NCBI GenBank assembly: GCA_902806575.1 | Contig: CADCXD010000002.1 | Span: 3,906,001 to 3,970,000, forward strand | Direction: 5' to 3' | DNA: 64,000 nucleotides | DNA from: Jackrogersella multiformis | Lineage: Eukaryota > Ascomycota > Sordariomycetes > Xylariales > Hypoxylaceae | Shown here: positions 55,313-64,000 of the stretch, one piece after another | Position numbering within the stretch: position 1 is the stretch's first letter | How the letters are laid out: each line of letters begins with the position of its first letter | Notes under the pieces: generated by a model | What the model saw: only the letters and a program-made list of their open reading frames with translations | Database searches by the model: none | What the model was told of the DNA's origin: nothing | Program-made: the position numbers and the translations under genes

Positions 55313-56212
55313 TGAGCTCTTGGCTTGCTGTAACAACATGTGTCTACTGGATATCAGGTCCCTGGGGAAACGAATATACGGCGTTAGCATGTGTCTTATG
55401 ATTTGCTTTGGCGAGGAATGGGATACCGCTACGGGGGGTGGATGATTTTGCATTTCCTTGTCTCCGGCTTCTTCCCTCAACTCAGTCTCTCCCAGATCAT
55501 AATTCATCAGATTGGAACACCATTTGGGAGACAACAGCACCCCACTTCTCATCGAGGTTGGCCGACCATTTTGATGATGTTTTTATTTTCCGGGAGAGTA
55601 GGGGGTATGAACGTACACGGTTTTGCTCATATCATCAACCCCTTCGGCTCTCCTATTCCAATGACCCAAAGGAACGCTCACATTCTCGACTCCTGTATTC
55701 ACACATCTCCCCACGGTTTTTATGGTCTTTAAACTCAGGCGTTCTGGACTATTCTCTCTCGGCGGCTCCGCTCGGGGATTTGCTTTTCTTAGCTTATTCG
55801 CTGGGCGAAAGATCCGAAAGAAAAGAAACAAAACAATAACGGGTTTAGAGGCTGGGAAAGGGGAAAGGTTTCACGGCTATACCTTTGCGATATTTGTCTT
55901 TTTACAGCGTTGCTTTATTTAATGATTTCCCACAAGCGAGTTTTGTACACGGCGCAAATGATACCACACACCACTACAACAACCAGATTGTCAAACTTGG
56001 GAGACTCGCAAAGGGCAGCCGGGAGGACAAATTGAAAAAAAGAATTGCACCGCAGGCAGGCGCGCCTCTTCGCTGCCGTATCCATCTCCTATGTCTTCAA
56101 GTAAGCATAGCGAAAAAGCAAAAGACAAAAAAAAAAAAGTCCCAAACATTACACTCCATAGATTATCCTCCTCTTCGCTGAGTAGTGAGAAATATGGAGT
56201 GGCAAAGGTAAT

Positions 56213-56247
56213 GAACGAACGAACGAACGAACGAACGAACGAACGAA
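56213..56247 (+). repeat. GAAC microsatellite
   Basis: Eight full GAAC units followed by a partial one. A simple repeat, non-coding. Confidence 0.95.
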
Positions 56248-56380
56248 TGGAGAGACTGCATGCATGCTTGAAACTGCAACGGTTCTGCTAGCGCGGAGAA
56301 GCTGGCATCATCACGAAATGAAAAAAACATGACAATTCTTACCTAGTCTTGACGACTAGCCCAGGTTTTAAAAAAAAAAA

Positions 56381-56409
56381 TGATGACTGTCCCTAGCGGA
56401 CAGTCATCA
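56381..56409. repeat. Perfect 12-bp inverted repeat (hairpin)
   Basis: TGATGACTGTCC, a 5-nt loop CTAGC, then the exact complement GGACAGTCATCA. It directly follows a run of ten A. It could fold as a stable hairpin in RNA or be the end of a small inverted-repeat element. Confidence 0.85.
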
Positions 56410-57158
56410 CAGCTCAGAGCCCTCGTTAGGGAGAGATAATGAGAGATTCGGCCACCTCACCAAACCTTCTGACTTTGGCTTCGGTCTCGTGATTTGTTGA
56501 TGCTTGTCTTGCGTGTCAAGGTGCTCTTAGGGGATAGGGCTCCACTCCCTTTAGTAGATACCAAAGAGGGTAGGTAGTGTACCTGGACCGAGGCATGAGG
56601 GTTGGACTTCATAGGCTACTGCCCATTTCCTCGCCATCTCCAGAATCATTGTCACTGCCCCTATATTTATGGATGGGGACTTAGCAGTAAGTAGAATCCC
56701 TGTTAGGATATGTATGTGAGAAGTATCCGCACTCTCCCTTTCGTGAGAAGGTAGGTAAGTATATATGATTTCCTACCCAGATGCGGTTCGTTTACTCGGA
56801 AGTAATATCTGAAGCAGTTCACCAAAAACGATGATACGGTCATATCAACTCTCGGAGTGATCCTAGTCGTGTGGACTAAGGTATTGTTGAACTGGAAAAG
56901 ACTGACATCCAAAGTCTATGATGACTTAGGTGGATATAGAGAAAAATATATTACTAATAGCATCTAATCTTCCTAGAGCCATTGATTATTCATCTTGTCC
57001 TTACTCCTCTGTCGCAAGATGTACTTCTCCATATCCTCTATACCTAGTCGTCACCTCCTTAGGTGTAATAATACGACTTATGTAAATTGACGGTGTCGAG
57101 GTGCAAGAATTTGGTGGATACAACTCAGAGAATGGTATTTAGTCGTGATATGTCCAGT

Positions 57159-58223
57159 TCAGGTAATAGCACAACTTGCCATCCCCGATATGCTAGGCTG
57201 GCTCTGCATATTATCAACATCATCAGCCACTTGCTTACAGGTCAACAAGAAACCCCAGCCCCCTGCAGCGTTGTACTCGATCCCCTGCTTTGCGAACTCA
57301 GGACTCGTGGTCCCGGTTCCATCGCTCAGCAGAAGACAGTCCCAACCCTTTGTGAAAGCATCTTGGAGGCTGCCAGCCTCACATTGATCCTCATTGGCGC
57401 CCGAGAATAGCAAGGTCCTGATCCCACGCGATTTCAGGACGTCCTCGATTCCTGTCTCCCCCCAAAACCCATTCAGGCGGTTCTTGTAGATCCAGATATC
57501 CTGCGGCTTAGCTATCTCCGCCAATGAGGAATAAAAATCCGAGTTCCACTGACTTTTCATCAGCACCCGACCGCCATCGATTATGGATCCATCTTCCTGT
57601 TCCAATGGTCCGATATCTGAACCTAGAGCCCCAACCTTTTTGGGACCCTTGAAATTCGTGTCTGCTGCGAATCCTCTGATTATCGTTGGAGGCATCTCAT
57701 CGATATCCTGCTGTGATAACCCCCAACCGAGCCACACCACGGGAATCCCCGCTTTCCTGCATGCCGGAATAACGTGTTTGAGCAGCTCGTCTACTACTTG
57801 GAAGCCCACACTCTTAGAGGGGCGGCACAGTAATGGTGATAAGAAATAGTTCTGTAGGTCAATAACTACAAGGGCGGTCTTAGAAGGATCGATGGCGACA
57901 TGGCCAGTCGTTGTTCCTAAGTGAATTCGAGGATATATAGGTGGCGAGGATGGAGTTGAAGGGTGGGTGAGATCGTATCCATCGGCTTCTGAGTAGAGCC
58001 AGAAATTCTTGGGTCCCCCAATGACTTCAACTTCTGTAGAAGTGATTGGATTGTATTGGTGGGCTATTCCTAAATGAAAAGAATGATCATGCTCGAGTTT
58101 GATTTAGGTTGTTGCGTCGAAATTCTATATTCATCTACCTAGTAGAATATATGCATGTAACGCATGCTCAAACATGCAATATGGTAAATACATACGGTAA
58201 ATACATACGGAATACTTGGGCAT
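57159..58223 (-). CDS. Isochorismatase-like cysteine hydrolase
   Basis: Probable hydrolase of the isochorismatase/nicotinamidase fold, about 315 residues. The main exon (58091-57159) contains all catalytic elements: Asp in TALVVIDLQNYF, Lys in IYKNRLNGFWGETG, and the nucleophilic Cys in FSGANEDQCEAGSLQDAF. The sequence before the core (HSFHLGIAHQYNPITST, then GPKNFWLYSE) reads as a real N-terminal extension seen in fungal members. The frame has no ATG before an upstream stop, so I propose a first exon of five codons (58223-58209, MPKYS) joined across a 117-nt intron. The acceptor GAG is weak and this start is uncertain. The gene diverges from GPN1 by 280 bp. Substrate unknown. Confidence 0.82.
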
Positions 58224-58503
58224 GTTGGCTCTTTATCGATAAGTTGACGTAGCCCATCGTAGCTATCCCTGTCCCACCACCCCGCAATCGTCGATCATTT
58301 AAGTGGGATGGAACGGAACTTTAACTACCTAGTACCTAACCTAGGTATTATTAGGAAATATTTCTTGCAGTTAAGACTTCTTCGACCATCTTCACCTTTT
58401 CTTTTCTGCTACAGCTTCGAAAAACGTCGACAGTTCTATTCGCCCATTCGCTCTTTCAATTAGAGATACTATACTATTGAAGGTGTACAGTGTACAATAG
58501 AAG
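58224..58503. promoter_or_regulatory. Divergent promoter, isochorismatase-like gene / GPN1
   Basis: 280-bp intergenic region serving both genes, with CCTAGTACCTAACCTAGGTA near 58328. Confidence 0.45.
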
Positions 58504-59809
58504 ATGGCTTCTACGTCAACTTCTGAGACCCCCTCGGTCTCTACCACCCCATCGTCGACGACGAGCTCCTCTGAGCCTGTCGCTATCGTGTGTGTCGGCA
58601 TGGCCGGGTCGGGCAAGACCACCTTCATGCAGCGTATCAACGCACATCTTCACGGTCAGCGTGAACCGCCTTACGTCATCAACCTAGACCCTGCTGTGCT
58701 TAATGTGCCCTTCGAGAGCAATATCGACATTCGCGACTCGGTCAACTACAAGGAGGTCATGAAGCAATACAACCTCGGTCCCAATGGCGGAATCCTGACT
58801 TCTCTGAACTTGTTCTCTACCAAGGTCGACCAGATCTTAACGCTGCTCGAGAAGCGCACCGGTCCCGACCCAGAGAATCCAGGCAAGAAGCCTGTCAAGA
58901 ATATTCTTGTCGACACGCGTATGTATTCTCTTCTATAGACTACAAGTTTAAAAATAAGAGATAAGCTAATTGCTGTCACTTCCTTCAATAGCTGGTCAGA
59001 TCGAAGTCTTCGTATGGTCTGCCTCGGGCCAGATTCTCCTCGAGTCACTCGCTTCGAGCTTCCCTACTGTGATCGCCTACATTATCGACACACCTCGTAC
59101 CGCTTCTACCAGCACATTCATGAGCAACATGCTCTACGCTTGCTCTATTCTCTACAAGACTAAGCTACCTATGATCCTAGTGTTCAACAAGACGGATATC
59201 AAGGACGCCAGCTTTGCCAAGGAGTGGATGACAGACTACGACGCTTTCCAGGCTGCGCTATCGAGTGACGAGGCAGCTAATGCTTTTGGTGGTGTCGAGG
59301 GCGAGGGTGCCGGCAGCGGTTACATGAGCAGCCTGTTGAACTCGATGAGCCTAATGCTAGAGGAGTTTTACACCCACCTGAGCGTGGTGGGAGTGTCATC
59401 CATGACTGGTGCTGGCATTGACGACTTCTTCACGGCTGTGAGGGAGAAGGCGGAGGACTTCAAGAAGGATTACCGTCCCGAACTCGAGCGCAAGAGACAG
59501 GAGCGTGAAGTCCAGAAGCGCAAGGTCCGGGAGCAGGAGCTCGACAAGATGATGAAGGGCATGTCCATGGGCTCGGGGGACCACTCCCGAAGTGCTGCGA
59601 TCGACAGGTTGCCCAAGGTAGAAGATGACGTGGATATGGAAGAGGACAGCGACGACCGGGATGATGACGAGTACGCTGATGTAGATGACGAGTACGACCG
59701 CGAGGGTTTGCAAGCTAGGTACGAGGCGGCTACGGCGGACGCGAACCCGTCGTTGGAGGGCGATGCTAGTTTTGCCAAGTTCCTACACACACAGCAGAGA
59801 CAGGGTTAG
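58504..59809 (+). CDS. GPN1: GPN-loop GTPase 1 (XAB1/Npa3 type)
   Basis: Cytosolic GTPase needed for assembly and nuclear import of RNA polymerase II in its yeast and human relatives. 410 residues, exons 58504-58918 and 58992-59809. A Ser/Thr-rich N-terminus of 24 residues is followed by G1 (VGMAGSGKTTFMQ), the NLDPAV segment, the hallmark GPN loop in LGPNGGILTSLN, and G3 DTPGQIEVF, which is restored only by splicing. NKTD in LVFNKTDIKDA is G4 and SSMTGAG is G5. A basic coiled segment (ERKRQEREVQKRKVREQE) and an acidic tail (MEEDSDDRDDDEY) close the protein. All G motifs are intact. Confidence 0.96.
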
Positions 59810-60278
59810 GATGGCTAGGAGTTGTTGGTGGTAATTGGAAGTGTTCCGGGGGTTGCTACTACGAAAAGGCCCATGGGTTTAGAGGACTACTGTATATGAA
59901 GGCATAGGCACGCGCACAATGATACCAAATTTCTGATTTACTGAGAAACCTCAGGGAGTGCCTCAATTTCCTGCCAAACTCCTAAACTCCAAAGTCCAGT
60001 CCCTTGGGCAAATTGTGACAACGTATGAAAGCACGAGAACGCAAGTTTCCTGCTAGTATACTAACAGCGGTCCCTAAACAAATTCCTAGTCGGCAATCCG
60101 GTCTCTGGCGCAAAAGAGAATACCCGCCACGTTATTTATCACTGTGGTTATTACATTAGACCTGCAGATCACTCTCTGGTAGTAGGCATACTCACTTATT
60201 GGGTAGCACCGCACGTTCATCTTTGTGCTTGTTCATTCGTCCGTCCACTCGTTCACTATGCAAGAGTGAAAGACTCGT
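59810..60278. other. Convergent spacer GPN1 / RPB12
   Basis: 0.47-kb 3' spacer; no gene seen. Confidence 0.5.
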
Positions 60279-60638
60279 TTAACGCGCCTCGAACTGCACC
60301 ATCCTGTGTTCACAAAGCTCGTTAGCCATCTCATCTCCAACACACACCAAGGCCATATATAAAGAAAGGCATCTCGTCTATCTATAGGAGAAGAAATACC
60401 TCTTGGTGCGCTCCTTGTACAGGACGCGACAGCCGCACTCCTTACAGCGGATGGGGTCGTTGCGCTTCAGCGGGAACTTGGTGCCGCAGTCGCCGCAGAT
60501 GTAATGCATGGTGGCGAGCCCGGCGGTGGGGTCCATGGTGTCGAAGACGCTGGCCCGCGCTCCGCCGGCCGTGGCGCCCCCCGGGGTGCTGGCGCCGCCT
60601 TGCGACGTGCTGGGGATCTGGTACGTTTCGCGAGACAT
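60279..60638 (-). CDS. RPB12: RNA polymerase I/II/III shared subunit RPB12 (RPC10)
   Basis: Small zinc-binding subunit shared by the three nuclear RNA polymerases, 87 residues. Exon 1 (60638-60400) encodes a Gly/Ser/Thr-rich N-terminus, then the zinc ribbon YICGDCGTKFPLKRND and IRCKECGCRVLYKERTKR, giving four Cys in two CxxC knuckles. Read without splicing the frame ends in an unrelated FFSYR. A GT donor at 60399 and an acceptor at 60304 join it to a 25-nt last exon (60303-60279), which supplies MVQFEAR, the conserved C-terminus of the family. The 96-nt intron is therefore well supported by homology. It diverges from the HIT gene. Confidence 0.95.
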
Positions 60639-61318
60639 GGCGATGGAGGGTTGGTGTGGTAGTTTCTTCGGTATTTGGGGTGTTGGTTTAAGTTGAGTTG
60701 AGTTGAGCTGAGATTGGTTGTTGGTTGGTTGAATAAGTCGATGGCACGGTTCTTTGTGTTGTTATGTGTGAAGGTAGAATCGGATGGAGCTGTCTGTGAC
60801 CGCAGATAGGTAATTGAATGGCCAAAAAATAAAAAAAGGCGGTGAGACCGGTGAGGGGTGGCAGAATTATTCCGTAGAATACCTAGGTACCTACCTAGGT
60901 AGGTAGTGTAGGTAAGCATGAATTTACAATGTAATGTGGGGCTGTGACCTGCAGCCGTGCCGCCGTATGTACATATGTACCTACGTAGTATTACGACATA
61001 TGTGGTATTACCTAGGTACCTGGTAGGTAGGTACCAATTAGTAGAGCTTTAGATTGGAGAATTGCCATACGTCAGATTTTAAGACGTTTCAACATCAACT
61101 TCCATATTCTTATCCTCGGCTTTACCTCCCTCGTCGTCTCTTTTTCTATCTATTTTCCTTTTATTTATTTATATATTTATATTTATGTATTTCTCAATTG
61201 GCTATGGAAATGTACATATAGCCGCCAATCTGGGTTTTATCTTCTTCTAGATTACCTATACCTATACCCGTATCTATCTGTACTTAACTTCTAAGCTATA
61301 CCTCCAGAGGCCGAGGCA
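60639..61318. promoter_or_regulatory. Divergent spacer RPB12 / HIT gene
   Basis: 0.68-kb spacer. It holds one of the densest TACCTAGGTA arrays (60882-60907) and another copy at 61011-61020. The end before the HIT gene is T-rich. Confidence 0.5.
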
Positions 61319-61915
61319 ATGGCAGAATCCAAACTCGTCCAGCCCTTCGACCCCGGTGCCGTCCCGTCAGAGTCGGAGCCCTGCCCCTTCTGCAATATAT
61401 CCATCTCCTTCGCCCCCTTCGAGCCAGAACACCCACCTCCCTCCAATTCGCCCTCCATAGATCCGGCCAGTCTAGCGCCCTCTACCTTCATAGTACTCTC
61501 CACGCCTACGCTCGTCGCCTTCCTTGACATCCTCCCTTTATCCGCAGGCCACCTCCTCCTCTGCCCGCGCGCCCACCGCCCCAAGCTAACAGACGTGACG
61601 CCCGACGAAGCCGCCGAGCTGGGTGTCTACCTGCGCGTGCTGTCCGCGGCGCTGGTACGCGCCACGGGTGTGCCCGACTGGAACGTCGTGCAGAACAATG
61701 GCGCTGCTGCCGCTCAGGTGGTTAATCATGTTCACTACCATCTGATCCCGCGCCCCGAGATCCGCGCCAGCGGGAGGTTTAGGGAGAGCTTTACCATGTT
61801 TGGCCGGGGCACGCGCGAGGAGCTCGACGACGACGAAGCGGCAGAGCTGGCGGAGCGATTGAGGCGGAGCATAGCCTTGGTGCTAGAGGAGGAGACTAGG
61901 AAGGGGAAATTATGA
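61319..61915 (+). CDS. HIT domain protein (nucleotide hydrolase type)
   Basis: Intronless protein of 198 residues of the histidine-triad superfamily. It opens with EPCPFCNISI, the CPFC element common in Hint/aprataxin-like proteins. A Pro/Ser-rich insert (EHPPPSNSPSID) separates this from VAFLDILPLSAGHLLLCPR. The catalytic triad motif is VVNHVHYHLIPRPE (H-x-H-x-H). QNNGAAAAQ is the usual element before the motif. The C-terminal 50 residues are charged and helical. Such enzymes hydrolyse nucleoside phosphoramidates or adenylates; the exact substrate is not known here. Confidence 0.92.
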   Translation: MAESKLVQPFDPGAVPSESEPCPFCNISISFAPFEPEHPPPSNSPSIDPASLAPSTFIVLSTPTLVAFLDILPLSAGHLLLCPRAHRPKLTDVTPDEAAELGVYLRVLSAALVRATGVPDWNVVQNNGAAAAQVVNHVHYHLIPRPEIRASGRFRESFTMFGRGTREELDDDEAAELAERLRRSIALVLEEETRKGKL

Positions 61916-62061
61916 AACATGGCTTGAATTTGAGCATCATTCACGCATTTAAGTGGCACGGTAACGAGACGACATGATGGTGGCGGTTTTACTTATGAGA
62001 AATCTATCTGTCTAAATGCGTAAGATGCACAATCCGAGCCATGTTTATCCGAGTTTCCAAA

Positions 62062-63094
62062 TCACTCATCGTCGCCGAAGAAGACCTTGGCCGGCAGCCA
62101 CGAGTCCCCGCAGACCTTCATGCGATCCGGCAGGCTGTTGAGCTTGGTGATCTCTTCCTCCGTCAGCTCCCATCCGTCGATGTTGAGGTTGCTCTCGATT
62201 CGCTCCGGCGTGATCGACTTGGGGATGACGTCCCAGCCCTGCTGGATGCCCCAGAGAAGCAGGACCTGTTGCGGCGTCTTGCCCTTGCTCTGGGCGATGG
62301 CCTGCAGCGTCGGGTCCTTGTAGAGTGGCGAGTTGGTGCTACCCAGGCAGGAGTAGCCGGTGCAGTGAATTCCCTTCTCCTTGCAGTACGCGACCAGCTT
62401 GGGCGAGGGGTTGTTAGGGTGGAGCTCGATCTGGTTGACGGCCGGCTTAATCTAGTATTCGGTTAGCTACCTCTTTACTTATTCACTGGCGACGTGTATG
62501 CGTACTTTGCAAGACGGGTCGTTCAGAAGCTTCTCGAGGTTCGTGATACCGAAGTTGGAAACACCGATGTTGCGGACCTTGCCGGTGCCAATCAGCTTTT
62601 GCAGCTCGCGCCATGTGTCGATGAAGTTCCAGTCATCGTAGGCCTTTGAGGAGTCATCAGGGCGGGTGGAGCTAGGCCAGTGCATTAGAAACAGGTCGAC
62701 ATAGTCGAGGCCTAGATTTTTGAGCGAGGCGTCGATACCCTCGGCAACACGCTTATGCCAGGGGTTGTCGAGCTTGGTGGTGATCCAGAGCTGCTCGCGA
62801 GGTACGCCCGAAGCGCGAATACCCTCGCCCACCTCAGCCTCGTTGCCATAGCCAAAGGCCGTGTCGATATACCGATAGCCGACGGAGATGGCGTGCTTGA
62901 CGGCCTTGGAGGTCTCGTTCTTGGGCGACTGCCAGGTTCCCAGACCGATAGCGGGGATCTTGTCTCCCGACTCGAGAGTAAAGGTCTTGCTATCAAAGTG
63001 TCAGAGAGAGTGAGAGTTACCGTGGTCTCATCGTATTCTCAAGTTTGATGAGAGCGAGTGGGTGAACTCACGTAGCGTTCTTAATTTCCGCCAT
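62062..63094 (-). CDS. Aldo/keto reductase
   Basis: NADPH-dependent reductase of 298 residues, exons 63094-63072, 62989-62506 and 62451-62062. The joins restore KNATKTFTLESG and NDPSCKIKPAVNQIELHP. Catalytic tetrad: Asp and Tyr in RYIDTAFGYGNEAEVG, Lys in LWITTKLDN, His in LFLMHWPSS. Cofactor-binding signatures are IGVSNFGITNLEKLL and, near the C-terminus, VIPKSITPERIESNL. It is most like the GCY1/YPR1-type fungal enzymes that reduce aldehydes or keto esters. It lies 147 bp beyond the HIT gene in convergent orientation. Nothing links it to the polyketide cluster 37 kb away. Confidence 0.94.
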
Positions 63095-64000
63095 TGTGTT
63101 TTTAAGCCGTACCTGCGTTGGGAGGTATGGGTGTTCTAGTAAAGACCGAATAGCTGTCTAGTCTAGCTAGAGCAGAGCGAAGAAGATAGATGTGTCTGGA
63201 TATTTGTATGTCAACAATGATGCGGGGAGAATCCGTCTCGAAGTAATACTTTATTTATTTTTTCTAGCTAGTCCTATTAGTTACCTAGGTACCTAGTTTG
63301 AACATGATCAAACACGCAATCCTTTCCCTTATTGTCGTCTAAGCAGTTGCGAGGTAGGATATGACGCATGACAAATCCACACCATCATCATGGGAGCACT
63401 AGGGGTACCTAGGTAAGGTTACACTATCTACATTCTCTACATTCTACCTGGGTATACAGCAAGTTCCAAAGTTAGTACCTGCCTATCTACTCAAGTGGGG
63501 GGCATAGGTACTATCCATGAATATACTAGGTACTATCTTCTCTTCGCTCTCCTTCCTCCTCTTAGTTTAGTGAATACTTGGTATTGTATACTTAATATCA
63601 GTTACTACTAGCTATGTACTTATAGGTAAGCATTGTTTATGCATAGGTATTTTCACATTGTAACACTGCACCTAGGTAACATATGGTTTGTATTCCTTAG
63701 GTTTACCTGCGTGCTGTATATTCCCGGATACCAAGCAATCGGCAAATTCTATATCCTCATGACTGTTGAAGATCTAAGAATAATTCAGACTCTAGGACTT
63801 GCCTAATTCGATCTAAAGACACCCCAGCTACCTAAGTCTCCGGCATGTCGCTAACCGTATGTATGTATATGTCCACATCCTGGTACCCGGCATTATAATG
63901 GGTAACCTAGGTAATACGGGAATAATGCTCCTAAGTCTAGCTGATTACGGGCCGATAATATGGAAGTAATTATTTATGAAGAGGAATACAGACACGTATA
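63095..64000. other. Right-end spacer
   Basis: 0.9-kb AT-rich stretch with several CCTAGGTA palindromes (about 63283, 63407, 63671, 63906). No gene visible before the window ends. Confidence 0.5.

Larger units (their letters stand above)
55313..57158. other. Spacer after the BTB gene with repeat and hairpin
   Basis: 1.8-kb region containing the probable BTB 3' UTR, a GAAC microsatellite, poly-A tracts (about 56128 and 56371-56380) and a perfect hairpin (56381-56409). The frames here lack coding character. Confidence 0.5.

Overview
The window is genomic DNA of a filamentous ascomycete (Pezizomycotina). The genes carry short introns (about 50-160 nt) with GT-AG ends and CTAAC/CTGAC-like branch points. 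The gene set is fungal: Zn2Cys6 regulators, an iterative reducing polyketide synthase, and fungal-type MFS transporters. A Sordariomycete is a reasonable guess from gene style and from the many short palindromes built on TACCTAGGTA between genes, but the window alone does not prove the order. I saw no tRNA, rRNA, CRISPR or intact transposon. All exon joins given here were worked out by hand from splice consensus and frame.

Left part (1 to about 26 kb): an accessory, secondary-metabolite region with long AT-rich spacers. In order: a Zn2Cys6 regulator cut by the left edge (-); a dienelactone-hydrolase-like protein (-); a DUF3237-type small protein (+); a class A flavin monooxygenase (-); a second, AflR-style Zn2Cys6 regulator (-); a DHA1-type MFS exporter (+); a 2,576-residue reducing polyketide synthase with domains KS-AT-DH-MT-KR-ACP, no enoylreductase and no releasing domain (+); and an MFSD5-like membrane transporter (-). 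The likely logic is that the synthase makes a C-methylated polyene chain, the flavin enzyme, hydrolase and DUF3237 protein release or tailor it, the MFS protein exports it, and one or both regulators switch the set on. A TCGGA/TCCGA pentamer is clustered upstream of the polyketide synthase, the flavin enzyme, the exporter and in the divergent promoter of the hydrolase and DUF3237 gene, and could be the shared operator.

Right part (26.7 to 63 kb): conserved housekeeping genes, mostly in divergent or convergent pairs. These are SSF1 (Brix, -) and RRP3 (DEAD-box helicase, +) sharing a 522-bp promoter; an acidic nuclear-type protein (-); an Msb3/Gyp3-like TBC RabGAP (+); a ubiquitin-conjugating E2 (-); a Cwf19-like splicing factor (-) divergent from BRF1 of TFIIIB (+); SEC11 signal peptidase (-) divergent from a six-helix membrane protein (+); a BTB/POZ protein (+); an isochorismatase-like hydrolase (-) divergent from the GPN1 GTPase (+); RPB12, the shared RNA polymerase subunit (-), divergent from a HIT protein (+); and an aldo/keto reductase (-). 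Several genes serve ribosome and RNA polymerase biogenesis, which is ordinary conserved content and not a pathway island.

The most promising target for new biology is the polyketide cluster at about 3.0-25.7 kb. Its gene combination does not match any cluster I can name.
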